Origin: Chitinophaga pinensis
GTDB taxonomy: Bacteria > Bacteroidota > Bacteroidia > Chitinophagales > CAMDFR01
Assembly: GCA_945860705.1 (NCBI GenBank)
Contig: CAMART010000002.1
Location: 62,001-126,000, forward strand
Reading direction: 5' to 3'
DNA length: 64,000 nucleotides
The position numbers were made by a program, and so were the translations under genes. Shown here in pieces: positions 42,093 to 50,874 of this stretch (position 1 is the stretch's first letter; every line of letters begins with the position of its first letter). The notes below the pieces were generated by a model. It worked only from the letters and a program-made list of their open reading frames with translations. It had not been told where the DNA came from and searched no databases.

Positions 42093-44333
42093 ATGAAAAA
42101 TTTAATGCTATTAATATTTTTTTTAATTTTTTTTAAAATAAACTTTTCTCAAAGTATAAATTATAATTCTCTTTTGCAAAGATATTGGAATTATAGATAT
42201 GCATTGTTAGGTGATGCAATAGAACCAACTTATTATAAATGGGAACCAGGTTTTGTTGAAGTAGGTCAAGGTGCAGGATATAGCTTACCAATGGTTTATA
42301 GAAAAAGAATGGAACACAATATTATATCGAATTCAAAAACAGGTTTAAGTAATTGGGAAGAAACATATAATCCAGACCCAAGTGCGCATGGCAGTTGCAT
42401 AAATCAAAATATATATCCAGGTTCAACAAACCCATGGGGTCCTAAATATCAAGGAATAAATTATTGGGTAGATGCACCAACAGAATTAGGTAAGTATCTA
42501 TCTGTATTAGCAACAGAATGGGAGTTAATGAGATTAAATGACGCTACACAAAATCAAAAACTACAAACAGAAAAAGAAATATTTTATGCCTTAGAAGCTA
42601 TAGATAGGCTAGATATGTATTCAGATGGAGTATTAGATGGTTTATTTTTTAGAGATGATGTACCTTGGGATTTTGCAAGAGCAAGTACTGGATGTAAATT
42701 TGGATGTTTCCCATCACCTGAACCTTTTGGTAATGTAGTAGCTCCTTTATCACATGACTACGATTATAACGCTTTTGAAAATGTACACTCAGCAGGTTCT
42801 TGTTTTTCATATAGTGCGACTGATTGTGGAGAGCATGGTGTTTCTAATCCACCAAGATATAGTATCGAGTCTTTAGATCAATTACTTAAAATGGTATTAG
42901 GTTTAGTTTTTGTAAAAAAATATGTACATGCTACTTATGCTGGAGTAGATTTGAATCTTAAATCTGAACAACAAATATATAGGCTGATTCACTATATTCA
43001 GCTAAATGATTATGTAGTAAAAGATATAAACGGTGAACGAGTTTGTAGAGGAAGTGCATCGAGACCATACTCTTATCCATTTTATAAAATACAAGATAAA
43101 TATGGTGGAGGGGCAAGTTCTACTCATTTTACTACGGTTTGGTTTAATAAACCAGTTTGGACATTTAATATATTTGCACAATTTTATGTGCCATCAGCTA
43201 CACACGCTTTACCACTAGGCTCTCCATTTTCTAGTGAGAATGCTTTATATTTAGCTGTCATGTCGGACGCATTTTCTACAAGTCCTCATTTTCCAAAAAA
43301 AATAGGGAGGAAAGCACTATGGAATATAAGTAAATCTTATTATACTAAAGTTAAAACTAAGGATGATCCCTATGAAAGTGTAATAAACACTTGTGCTGAA
43401 CTCATGTCTGCATGTCTGAATGATTATGATTCAAAAACTGATTGGACAACCTATGAAAATATTTTAAGTAATGCAATACCAAATGGTTATGATTCATATC
43501 TTTCTCCATGGAATGAACCTTATTTTAATTGTGAACATGCCTCAAGATTTGTCTATCAAAATGATCCAAAGACTGGAAATAAGCCGGATGAATTAAAATA
43601 TCTTGAATTAAATGGTCTAGATTATATGCTCATGTTTAATCTTTATAGTTTGAAGAAACCAAACTTAATATTTGATAAAAGATACGATAAAGTTACTAGA
43701 TATACAGATATATATAACAATACTATTACGCATACTTTTCCTTATACTTCTACAGATCCATTCAAGTCAGGAGAATTTGTGAATGATGTGAATATTCAAA
43801 ATGCAAATACACTTACGTTTGGTAGTACATTATTACCAAATGCGAGAATACATTTACAAGCTCCACATATGGAGTTTTTGCCAGGCTTCACTATTATTCC
43901 AGGAGCTGTATTAACTACAAATCCAGGAGAGCGTATGGATTGTGATGCAAATTTCATAGAGCATATAAAAATGAAAAGTAAGAAAAGGATGGCTAATCCT
44001 AATATGATAGATGAGGAATATGAAAACGAAGAGAATACGAAAACATCAGATTTTGATAAAATGTTTATTACAAAACAATTTATAAAAGTTTTCCCAAATC
44101 CATCTAATGATGAGATTTCATTGGATATTGTATTATTAAAAAAGGAAAATTGTACAATTGAAGTAAACGATATTTATGGAAAACATATTAAAACTATTTT
44201 GTCAAACACCTATTTAGATGAAGGAGAAACACTTCTATATCTTCATAAAAAAGACTTTACTTCAGGTAATTATTTAGTAAAAATAATTATTGGAGACAAT
44301 GTAGAAACTAAGAAGATTTGTTTTGTAGATTAG
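42093..44333 (+). CDS. Large T9SS-exported protein of unknown function (type A sorting tail)
   Basis: A 746-residue secreted protein. After the signal peptide comes a ~520-residue helical, aromatic-rich region (LGKYLSVLATEWELMRLND, EIFYALEAIDRLDMYSDGVL) with several His and Cys residues. That helical pattern resembles an alpha/alpha toroid such as those of some glycan-active enzymes, but I see no catalytic signature I can name. Next is a short beta segment common in T9SS cargo (LQAPHMEFLPGFTIIPGAVL), and then the type A sorting domain (VFPNPSNDEISLDIV to SGNYLVKIII). It ends the six-gene unit and is likely its effector at the cell surface (inference). Confidence 0.82.
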   Translation: MKNLMLLIFFLIFFKINFSQSINYNSLLQRYWNYRYALLGDAIEPTYYKWEPGFVEVGQGAGYSLPMVYRKRMEHNIISNSKTGLSNWEETYNPDPSAHGSCINQNIYPGSTNPWGPKYQGINYWVDAPTELGKYLSVLATEWELMRLNDATQNQKLQTEKEIFYALEAIDRLDMYSDGVLDGLFFRDDVPWDFARASTGCKFGCFPSPEPFGNVVAPLSHDYDYNAFENVHSAGSCFSYSATDCGEHGVSNPPRYSIESLDQLLKMVLGLVFVKKYVHATYAGVDLNLKSEQQIYRLIHYIQLNDYVVKDINGERVCRGSASRPYSYPFYKIQDKYGGGASSTHFTTVWFNKPVWTFNIFAQFYVPSATHALPLGSPFSSENALYLAVMSDAFSTSPHFPKKIGRKALWNISKSYYTKVKTKDDPYESVINTCAELMSACLNDYDSKTDWTTYENILSNAIPNGYDSYLSPWNEPYFNCEHASRFVYQNDPKTGNKPDELKYLELNGLDYMLMFNLYSLKKPNLIFDKRYDKVTRYTDIYNNTITHTFPYTSTDPFKSGEFVNDVNIQNANTLTFGSTLLPNARIHLQAPHMEFLPGFTIIPGAVLTTNPGERMDCDANFIEHIKMKSKKRMANPNMIDEEYENEENTKTSDFDKMFITKQFIKVFPNPSNDEISLDIVLLKKENCTIEVNDIYGKHIKTILSNTYLDEGETLLYLHKKDFTSGNYLVKIIIGDNVETKKICFVD

Positions 44334-44371
44334 AGTATTTTTATTCATATAAAAACTACAAACCAATCCAC

Positions 44372-44860
44372 TTACTCCAACTCCTCAAAAACTCCTGTCT
44401 CTTTATTTTTGCGTACATTGGTAGCATCAAAATATTTTCCATTCATAGCTACGTACACCCCAGCTGGCAAGGCTTGTACAAATGCTAAGGCACTACCTAG
44501 ATTGAATAATCCATCAGAGCTACCAAATTTATAAGGTATCATAGCACCAGTAAGCACTATGGTTTTATTGATGTTTTTGCTAGCTATTAGTTGAGCTGTA
44601 GTGCACATCGTATCTGTGCCATGTGTCACTATTATTTGCGATTCCTCACCTTGTAGTATATTGTTTACTATTATTTCTCTATCGGTATCGCTCATCTCTA
44701 GACTATCTATCATCATGAGAGTGCGGATGTTCACATCGAGTTTGCTTCTGCCGAGTTGCAAGATTTCATGCACATGCGTATCATTAAAAAAAAGTTTACC
44801 TGTGAGTTCATCATACTCTTTGTCAAATGTACCACCAGTTACTAATAATTTTATACTCAT
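44372..44860 (-). CDS. Short asparaginase-like protein (N-terminal domain only)
   Basis: A 162-residue protein with the two active-site boxes of type I/II asparaginases: LLVTGGTFDKEYDELTG (first Thr) and IIVTHGTDTMCTTAQLI (second Thr and Asp), followed by KTIVLTGAMIPYKFGSSDG. The roughly 130-residue C-terminal domain of full asparaginases is absent, with the stop coming cleanly after NKETGVFEELE. Such single-domain forms exist as a conserved subfamily, so this is probably not a pseudogene, but L-asparaginase activity is uncertain. It follows the RsmI-like gene by 7 bases and is probably its operon partner. Confidence 0.85.
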   Translation of the reverse strand: MSIKLLVTGGTFDKEYDELTGKLFFNDTHVHEILQLGRSKLDVNIRTLMMIDSLEMSDTDREIIVNNILQGEESQIIVTHGTDTMCTTAQLIASKNINKTIVLTGAMIPYKFGSSDGLFNLGSALAFVQALPAGVYVAMNGKYFDATNVRKNKETGVFEELE

Positions 44861-44867
44861 ACTATTA

Positions 44868-45578
44868 TTACATGTTTATTAAAAATATTGCAGGTCGTTT
44901 GTGTATATCAGGCTTTTCTTGTCTCCACTCTTTTACACTTTTTGTTTGTATAAATTCTGTAGGCAAATTTATATCACAGGCTATACAAAGCTTGGTGTCT
45001 GGCAAACAAGTATGTAAGATATTTTCTATCATTTTATTGTTTCTGTAAGGAGTCTCCATAAAAATTTGCGTACTTCCAAATCGTGCAGCTATGCTTTCCA
45101 GTTCTTTTATTTTCTTCAATTGATTGGGAGTTTCTATAGGCAAATATCCATGAAATGAAAAAGACTGTCCGTTCATACCACTAGCTATCAATGCTAGTAA
45201 AATAGAGGATGGACCCACAAGTGGGCTTACATGGATACCATATATATGTGCTTGTTTTATCACTAGAGTACCAGGGTCTGCTATACCTGCACAACCAGCT
45301 TCTGATAGCACTCCAGCAGATAGATTATTTTTTTGAATATGTAGTAAATGAGGTTTTATATTTTTTGCTTCATTTTGTTTGTCTAGCAAAATTAATTTTA
45401 CCTCATCAAAATTTTTAGTGTATCCAATACTTCTCAAATATCTTCGAGCACTTCGTTCGTTTTCTACAAAAAACATATCAAGTTGGTAAACGATTTCTTT
45501 TACATACTGTGGTATAGCATCTACAGACTCTTCACCCAGAGTACAAGGAATTAAATAAACGGTGCTTTTAGCATTCAT
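44868..45578 (-). CDS. RsmI-like SAM-dependent tetrapyrrole-methylase-fold methyltransferase
   Basis: A 236-residue protein of the TP-methylase fold, closest to RsmI, which 2'-O-methylates C1402 of 16S rRNA. Visible motifs are YLIPCTLGEESVDAIPQ, VENERSARRYLRSIG (substrate side), SEAGCAGIADPG and LVGPSSILLALIASGMNGQS, SAM-binding loops, and FMETPYRNNKMI. RsmI normally has GTPIGNLxD at its start; here the loop reads CTLGEESVD, a variant I have seen in a Bacteroidota-type short subgroup. The rRNA target is therefore less certain than the fold. It lies in a minus-strand run with the asparaginase-like gene and the LTA-synthase-like gene. Confidence 0.85.
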   Translation of the reverse strand: MNAKSTVYLIPCTLGEESVDAIPQYVKEIVYQLDMFFVENERSARRYLRSIGYTKNFDEVKLILLDKQNEAKNIKPHLLHIQKNNLSAGVLSEAGCAGIADPGTLVIKQAHIYGIHVSPLVGPSSILLALIASGMNGQSFSFHGYLPIETPNQLKKIKELESIAARFGSTQIFMETPYRNNKMIENILHTCLPDTKLCIACDINLPTEFIQTKSVKEWRQEKPDIHKRPAIFLINM

Positions 45579-45592
45579 ATTTGTAAAGATAT

Positions 45593-47482
45593 TTATATTC
45601 CATCAAAAAAATCAAAAGTTCTTTGTATGTATGACTTACATTGAAGTATCAGATTATTTCTGTCTTCTGGATTTTTTATGGATTCGTATTCTATTTTATT
45701 ATAAAAATAATTATAACTATATATTCCTTTATCTGTAATCATCCCATATCCATTGTTGATGATATATGGAGCGAATGATGGACAGTATGGATTCATCGCA
45801 TCTTTACTAAAAATAAAAGTATCATAAGGAATATTTAATTGTGCTAAAAGTGTTGCACTCAAATCTGTTTCAGAAATTATTTTATTAGATGAAAAAGATT
45901 TGTATTGAGGTTTTATCACATTTCCATAAAATAGCAGTGGGATACGATGAGATTGATAATCCCATTGTTTGTATGTAGGGGTGGCGTGTCCATGGTCTGC
46001 TATAAAAACAAAAAGCGTACTATCATACCAACTTTGTTTTTTGCAGTTTTCCATAAATGTACCTACACACTTGTCAGTATAATAAATAGAATTGATATAT
46101 TGATTTTCTACACCACCATGAGTAAAGACTTTTTCCATAGGGATATCAAAGGGAGGATGAGAACTTAGTGTGTAAACAAAGGTACAAAATGGTTTTTTAT
46201 AACTATTTACTTCTTCTATTGCTTCTGCAAAAATACCTTCGTCATGTATACCTAATTTGCCTACTGGATATTTATTTTTAATAGAAGATTGGTCTTTTAT
46301 TTTATCAAATTTATGCCAATAATAAAAACTTTTTAAGTTGCCATATTCAGCTGGTCCACCATACAAAAAACTTGTAAAATATCCTTTGTCTTTTAAGCTT
46401 TTTGGCAATGATGATAGCCCATGATATTTTGCTGGTTGTGATGAGATAGCCTTATCTGGTATACAAGATACAGCACTCAATATGCTAGACAAACCCATGT
46501 CTGATCGCCATCCTGGAGCATAGCAATTTTGAAACGATACTCCGTTTTTTACTAAATAATCTAAATTAGGGGTGCAACTATCACTACCATTAAACCCTTT
46601 CATCACATCTGCACAATAACTTTCTAAAACTACTATGATAATATTTGGATTTTTTATACTTAAAAAATATTCGGTACTATCTTTTGGATATACATACATC
46701 TCATCTACAGTTTTTTTTGCTTCATTTGTTTTATAGAATTGAAAAGGTTTTTGTTTTATACTTTGTTTATTTTCATATATACTTTGTGCCAAATACCAGA
46801 TAGTATTTGTAGAAGCATCATTGAGTGATTGATTTTTTGAGAAATATGAAAAACTAGTATTGATAGGCGTGCTCTGAAAACCACCTCTATACAACAAAAA
46901 AATCATTCCTACACTAAATAAAGAATAAACTATTTTATAAGTGATATTTTTGTTTTCTATACTTGTATTTTTATGAAACCATTTTCGAAAAAAGTAATAA
47001 AAAAAACTACATTGAACTAACAGTAATATAAAAGCTGCGGTTATATAGTTCCAAGAAACATATGAAAGAGTTTCCTTAGGATTCCATAAATATATGATAG
47101 CTTTATAGTTTAGTTTGTTTTGCCACTCTTCGTATAATATGATATCACCTATTTGTAGTAATATGATGATGATACTAATTATAAAAACAACCCATCTAAA
47201 TAGGTGATACATAAAATTTTTTCTTATAAAAAAATTTAGAAGAATAATTATAAATGGTATCACAAAAAGAAACGAGGCAGCTGAAAGATCTAAACGAATC
47301 GCATTTTTAAATACTGAAAATATCTCTGAGTTGCTTTCCTCGTTTATTAAATCAAAATGATGAAATAGAAAGAGTGTTCTGCCTAAAGAAAAAAGTATGA
47401 TAAATAATAAATAAAATCGAATACTGAGTTGAAAAGGACTATAAGATTTGTTGTCCCACAAACTAATGCGAAAATTCTTCAT
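45593..47482 (-). CDS. LTA synthase-like membrane sulfatase-family enzyme (phosphoglycerol-transferase type)
   Basis: A 629-residue protein with about five N-terminal membrane helices (residues about 22-200) and an extracytoplasmic sulfatase-fold domain. Motifs: NIIIVVLESYCADVMKGFNG (first metal Glu), GWRSDMGLSSILSAVSCIP (nucleophile region), HDEGIFAEAI, SSHPPFDIP and VFIADHGHATP (metal Asp and His). LtaS-type enzymes move phosphoglycerol or phosphoethanolamine-like groups onto glycans or lipids; relatives in Bacteroidota modify surface glycans. The nucleophile, usually Thr, is Ser here (RSDMG). It overlaps the lipoprotein gene upstream by one base. Confidence 0.88.
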   Translation of the reverse strand: MKNFRISLWDNKSYSPFQLSIRFYLLFIILFSLGRTLFLFHHFDLINEESNSEIFSVFKNAIRLDLSAASFLFVIPFIIILLNFFIRKNFMYHLFRWVVFIISIIIILLQIGDIILYEEWQNKLNYKAIIYLWNPKETLSYVSWNYITAAFILLLVQCSFFYYFFRKWFHKNTSIENKNITYKIVYSLFSVGMIFLLYRGGFQSTPINTSFSYFSKNQSLNDASTNTIWYLAQSIYENKQSIKQKPFQFYKTNEAKKTVDEMYVYPKDSTEYFLSIKNPNIIIVVLESYCADVMKGFNGSDSCTPNLDYLVKNGVSFQNCYAPGWRSDMGLSSILSAVSCIPDKAISSQPAKYHGLSSLPKSLKDKGYFTSFLYGGPAEYGNLKSFYYWHKFDKIKDQSSIKNKYPVGKLGIHDEGIFAEAIEEVNSYKKPFCTFVYTLSSHPPFDIPMEKVFTHGGVENQYINSIYYTDKCVGTFMENCKKQSWYDSTLFVFIADHGHATPTYKQWDYQSHRIPLLFYGNVIKPQYKSFSSNKIISETDLSATLLAQLNIPYDTFIFSKDAMNPYCPSFAPYIINNGYGMITDKGIYSYNYFYNKIEYESIKNPEDRNNLILQCKSYIQRTFDFFDGI

Positions 47483-48000
47483 TATAGTTTTATAAAAGTA
47501 ACTTGACTCGTTCTATTTTGAAAATCTTGTTTGATATTACATTGAATATCTATTCTATTTAAGTTTTCGTTATATTCTCCTTCGCCGCTTACTTCTAGTG
47601 CTCCATTGCTGTCGTTGATAGTAATATGTGTGCCTTTGCCTGTAAGTGTGCTTGTGCTGATATTTGCACGAAGAGTAATTCCTGTATTTGCAAAATTTGT
47701 AAGTAACACTTCGTCTAGTCTAGACCCATACATGATTTCAGAAGTATAAAATGGAGAAGTAGTAGTGCCTGTATAAGTATACTCATTCACATCATATGCA
47801 CCAATAAATCTTTCAACACTACTTACAGAACAGTTGTCGCCTTCTAGTCCATTTTGGCAAATACAATTTCCTTGATAGCAAACTTGATTAGTTCCACATG
47901 CAATATCTTTACAGCTATCTGGCTCGCAGGAGATAGTCAATCCTATTATTGAAACAACTAAAAAAACAATACTTACTGTATATAAAATATTTTTTTTCAT
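47482..48000 (-). CDS. Lipoprotein with an EGF-like Cys module
   Basis: A 172-residue lipoprotein (signal KKNILYTVSIVFLVVSIIGL ending TISC). Directly after the lipid Cys comes an EGF-like module, CKDIACGTNQVCYQGNCICQ then NGLEGDNC, with six Cys in the normal order. A ~110-residue beta-rich domain follows (VERFIGAYDVNEYTYTG to RIDIQCNIKQDFQNRTSQVT). Proteins of this shape are common in Bacteroidota and lack known function. Its stop overlaps the LTA-synthase-like start (TAATG), so the two proteins are probably made together; a partner or substrate-positioning role is inference. A consensus-like promoter lies about 40 bases upstream. Confidence 0.82.
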   Translation of the reverse strand: MKKNILYTVSIVFLVVSIIGLTISCEPDSCKDIACGTNQVCYQGNCICQNGLEGDNCSVSSVERFIGAYDVNEYTYTGTTTSPFYTSEIMYGSRLDEVLLTNFANTGITLRANISTSTLTGKGTHITINDSNGALEVSGEGEYNENLNRIDIQCNIKQDFQNRTSQVTFIKL

Positions 48001-48040
48001 CTAAATAGATAGTTTAAGTTTATAATAAAACTGATTACTA

Positions 48041-48072
48041 CAAAGCTACAAATTTTATGTAGTTTTGACAAA
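48041..48072 (-). promoter_or_regulatory. Promoter of the EGF-lipoprotein/LTA-synthase-like operon
   Basis: On the minus strand TTTG (48072-48069), a 20-base spacer and TAGCTTTG (48048-48041) match both promoter boxes. A plus-strand TAGTTTTG at 48060-48067, 15 bases before the WYL gene start, overlaps it, so divergent transcription in this 81-base gap could be mutually exclusive or regulated by the WYL protein. Confidence 0.55.
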
Positions 48073-48081
48073 ACAAAAGAA

Positions 48082-49092
48082 ATGCCTTTAAATAAAGAAG
48101 CCTTTATCAGATATCGTATTTTGGATCAGTGTCTTTCAAATAAAAAGAAACCTTTTCCAAAAATATTTGATTTTATGCGTGCATATGAAGAAGTGCTTGG
48201 CAAATCTTTTTCACAAAGAACCATCAATCTTGATTTACAAGCTATGCGAGATGATATGGCTTTAGGTTTCATGGCTCCCATTAAGTATAGTAGGCAGTAC
48301 AATGGTTATTACTATGAAGATGAAAACTACAGCATCTCATCTATAAAACTTAGTGAAACTGAACTAGACTCTATAGGTTTTGCCACAAAAGTTTTGCAAC
48401 AATATAAAGGAATCGGTCTTTTCAATCAATTTGATGAAGCAGTAGATAAAATAATGAATGCGATTTCTATCAAAAATATTTTGACAGATAAAGAAGAAAC
48501 AGAAATTATTCAACTAGAAAAAATACATAGCTTCAAAGGTTCGGAGTGGCTCAATATTATTCTAAATGCAATAAAAAACCATGAAGTAATTAATATCTCA
48601 TATAAAAAATTTAGTAGTGATGAAATGAAAGAACTAGTAGTGCATCCCTATCTACTCAAAGAATATAGGAACCGATGGTATATGATAGGTATGACCGATA
48701 GAAAAAAACTAGTATCGACTTATGGACTTGATAGAATAGATAAAATAGTAGTATTGCCTAAAGAAAAATTTATTTTTTCACCAGATTTTAATGCATCTAT
48801 TTATTTTAAACACGCATACGGAATCACTACATTTGAAGGAAAACCACATAAAGTACAGTTGAGATTTGAAAATAATTTTGCTAAATATATTCTCACTCAA
48901 CCCATGCACGAAACTCAAAAAGTATTAAAACAAAATGCACAAAATCTAGATATTGAAATAGAAGTTGGTATCACTCCAGAGCTGATTCAAGATATATTGA
49001 GCTATGGAAATAAAGTGCAAGTGTTGAGACCCAAAATATTAATAGAACAAATAAAAAAGAGCCTAGAAGATACCACAGCTCATTATATCTAA
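48082..49092 (+). CDS. WYL-domain transcriptional regulator
   Basis: A 336-residue cytoplasmic regulator. The first 75 residues form a winged helix (FIRYRILDQCLSNKKKPFPK, SQRTINLDLQAMRDDMALGF). The WYL domain lies at about 150-240 and contains its signature in the form NRWYMIGMTDR, with YGLDRIDKIVVL after it. A C-terminal WCX-like extension follows. WYL domains bind nucleic acids or nucleotides, and such proteins regulate many processes, including DNA-damage and phage-defence genes. No defence gene is adjacent; the closest possible target is the divergent EGF-lipoprotein operon. An alternative start was not considered necessary, since MPLNKEAFIRYRIL is the usual beginning. Confidence 0.92.
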   Translation: MPLNKEAFIRYRILDQCLSNKKKPFPKIFDFMRAYEEVLGKSFSQRTINLDLQAMRDDMALGFMAPIKYSRQYNGYYYEDENYSISSIKLSETELDSIGFATKVLQQYKGIGLFNQFDEAVDKIMNAISIKNILTDKEETEIIQLEKIHSFKGSEWLNIILNAIKNHEVINISYKKFSSDEMKELVVHPYLLKEYRNRWYMIGMTDRKKLVSTYGLDRIDKIVVLPKEKFIFSPDFNASIYFKHAYGITTFEGKPHKVQLRFENNFAKYILTQPMHETQKVLKQNAQNLDIEIEVGITPELIQDILSYGNKVQVLRPKILIEQIKKSLEDTTAHYI

Positions 49093-49214
49093 AAAGTTTA
49101 ATTAGTATTGTCATACTTCTGTCATTTTTTCTATTAAAAATTTGGATTTCTCATTTTTTTAACTTAGTTTCACATACACAACACTTATAGTTCATAATAT
49201 AAAACGGATAAATC

Positions 49215-49940
49215 ATGAGAAAAATACTCCTCATATTGATTGTGCCTATTGCCCTGATAGGTCTTATTTCTTTAACTGATAAAGTAAAAGAACAAAAAAA
49301 ACCTGTATATCAAACACAAAATGGTAGTGGTGATTGCAATACTCTAGCAAAAGCTAGTGGTTCTTGCGAAGGATGTCATTCTGGTTCTTCATCAGGAGGT
49401 GGTCCCATAGTCATCATCTATGAAAATGGAAAAACAGGTTCAGAATTTAACTTAGCACCTGGTGAAAATGAGATTTTCATTTATAATGAAGATGAGAATG
49501 TAGATATTATTTCTGAATTAGAAAACAATAATATACAAGTTTTTTCCAATACAAAACCTAATGTAGTAGAAGATAGATTTGTAGCCGTTCACGGACCTAA
49601 TAGCTCATCTATACTTAGTCACATCACTAAATTAAATATAGTAAGCAAAGAAAATCAAGTAATAAATCTCGGATCAAAACCATCAAATATTTCATATTCT
49701 GTTTCATTTAACAATAGTAGCATGTTATTAAATATGAATAGTTCAAAAGATGAAACAATACAAATATCACTCTATGATATGATGGGCAAATCATACATCA
49801 CTCCGATAAATAAAAATATAATTTCAGGGGAAAATCAAATTAATTTAGATACTCAATTACCTATATATAGAGGAGTTTACATTGTTAGAATTACAGAACA
49901 ATCTGGTAAAACAAGTACTAAAAAAATATTTATAGACTAG
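49215..49940 (+). CDS. T9SS-exported protein with CxxCH motif and type A sorting tail
   Basis: A 241-residue secreted protein with signal MRKILLILIVPIALIGLISL. After it comes CNTLAKASGSCEGCHSGSSS, containing CEGCH, the CxxCH signature for covalent heme. A Gly/Ser linker and a ~75-residue beta-rich part follow. The tail MMGKSYITPINKNII then GVYIVRITEQSGKTSTKKI is a type A sorting domain. T9SS proteins with an N-terminal CxxCH exist in the choice-of-anchor class, where heme attachment is unproven. No second heme ligand is obvious. It is monocistronic and its stop overlaps the DMT transporter stop by 4 bases. Confidence 0.82.
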   Translation: MRKILLILIVPIALIGLISLTDKVKEQKKPVYQTQNGSGDCNTLAKASGSCEGCHSGSSSGGGPIVIIYENGKTGSEFNLAPGENEIFIYNEDENVDIISELENNNIQVFSNTKPNVVEDRFVAVHGPNSSSILSHITKLNIVSKENQVINLGSKPSNISYSVSFNNSSMLLNMNSSKDETIQISLYDMMGKSYITPINKNIISGENQINLDTQLPIYRGVYIVRITEQSGKTSTKKIFID

Positions 49941-50866
49941 GCTACTTTTTCTTTCGCTCTATTGATCAATATCACACCTACTAATATTAGTGATAAGCCA
50001 AGCATATGATACCAACTGATGGTTTCATGGTCTACAAATCCAATAAATACAGCTACTACAGGCATCAGATAAGTTACACTTGCAGCAAACATGATTTGTG
50101 TTCGTTGTATTAATATATTAAATAGACTCATAGCTACAGCAGTGCCAAATACTCCCAATAATACTGCATAAGGCAAAGCATGTAATGATTCAGTATTAGT
50201 ATTTATTTTTTCTAAAATATTTATATGGTATAAATAAAAAGCAGCTGGTATGATTAGCATAAAATACATCAAACTGGTAAGTGGCAAACTAGGTAAGCCT
50301 TGTAAATGTCTCTTAAGAATATTGGAACTAAAGCCATACATCACAGGAACAGATAATGCGATAAGAAAAAATAATCCATCACCACTAAAATCTGCACTAG
50401 GCTTGAATACTACCAACGCAATCGCCCCAAACAATCCTAAAACTACACCTATTACTTTAAGATAATGATTTTTCATTTTAAAAAATAAAACACCAATCAT
50501 AAATGTAAAAAGTGGCGTGAGTGAATTGATAATACCTGTAACACTACTACTGATATGTGTTTGAGCTAGTGGATATAAATATATAGGAATACCACTTCCT
50601 ATAAGTGAACAAACAAAAATCCAAAAATATTTATTGTAGGGTATTTTTTTGAATGCTTGATATAAAAAAGGCAATAAGGCTATACCGCCTGCAAACATTC
50701 GTATACCAGCCACTTCCATAGGTTCAAAACCTACTAGTGCATGTTTGATAAGAAAATAAGAGAATCCCCAAATAACAGCACAACTGATGAGCAATATCCA
50801 ATTGATAAGTTGTCGCCTCGATTCTATTCGAGCTGTTTCAGCAGATAGCTCTGTATTGTTTTCCAT
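49937..50866 (-). CDS. EamA/DMT-superfamily transporter
   Basis: A 309-residue inner-membrane protein with ten predicted helices in two EamA halves. Each half shows the family pattern (SCAVIWGFSYFLIKHALVG, then GIRMFAGGIALLPF in half one; LGVFGTAVAMSLFNILIQR in half two). These carriers export or import amino acids, nucleotides, sugars or similar metabolites; the substrate cannot be read from sequence. It is 8 bases downstream of obg and may be transcribed with it. Confidence 0.92.
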   Translation of the reverse strand: MENNTELSAETARIESRRQLINWILLISCAVIWGFSYFLIKHALVGFEPMEVAGIRMFAGGIALLPFLYQAFKKIPYNKYFWIFVCSLIGSGIPIYLYPLAQTHISSSVTGIINSLTPLFTFMIGVLFFKMKNHYLKVIGVVLGLFGAIALVVFKPSADFSGDGLFFLIALSVPVMYGFSSNILKRHLQGLPSLPLTSLMYFMLIIPAAFYLYHINILEKINTNTESLHALPYAVLLGVFGTAVAMSLFNILIQRTQIMFAASVTYLMPVVAVFIGFVDHETISWYHMLGLSLILVGVILINRAKEKVA

Positions 50867-50874
50867 AAAGAATT

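Noticed and set aside
48082-49092. WYL protein as marker of a phage-defence island
   Set aside because: Neighbours are a surface enzyme operon and a T9SS cargo gene; no nuclease, methylase, CBASS, BREX or toxin gene is visible.
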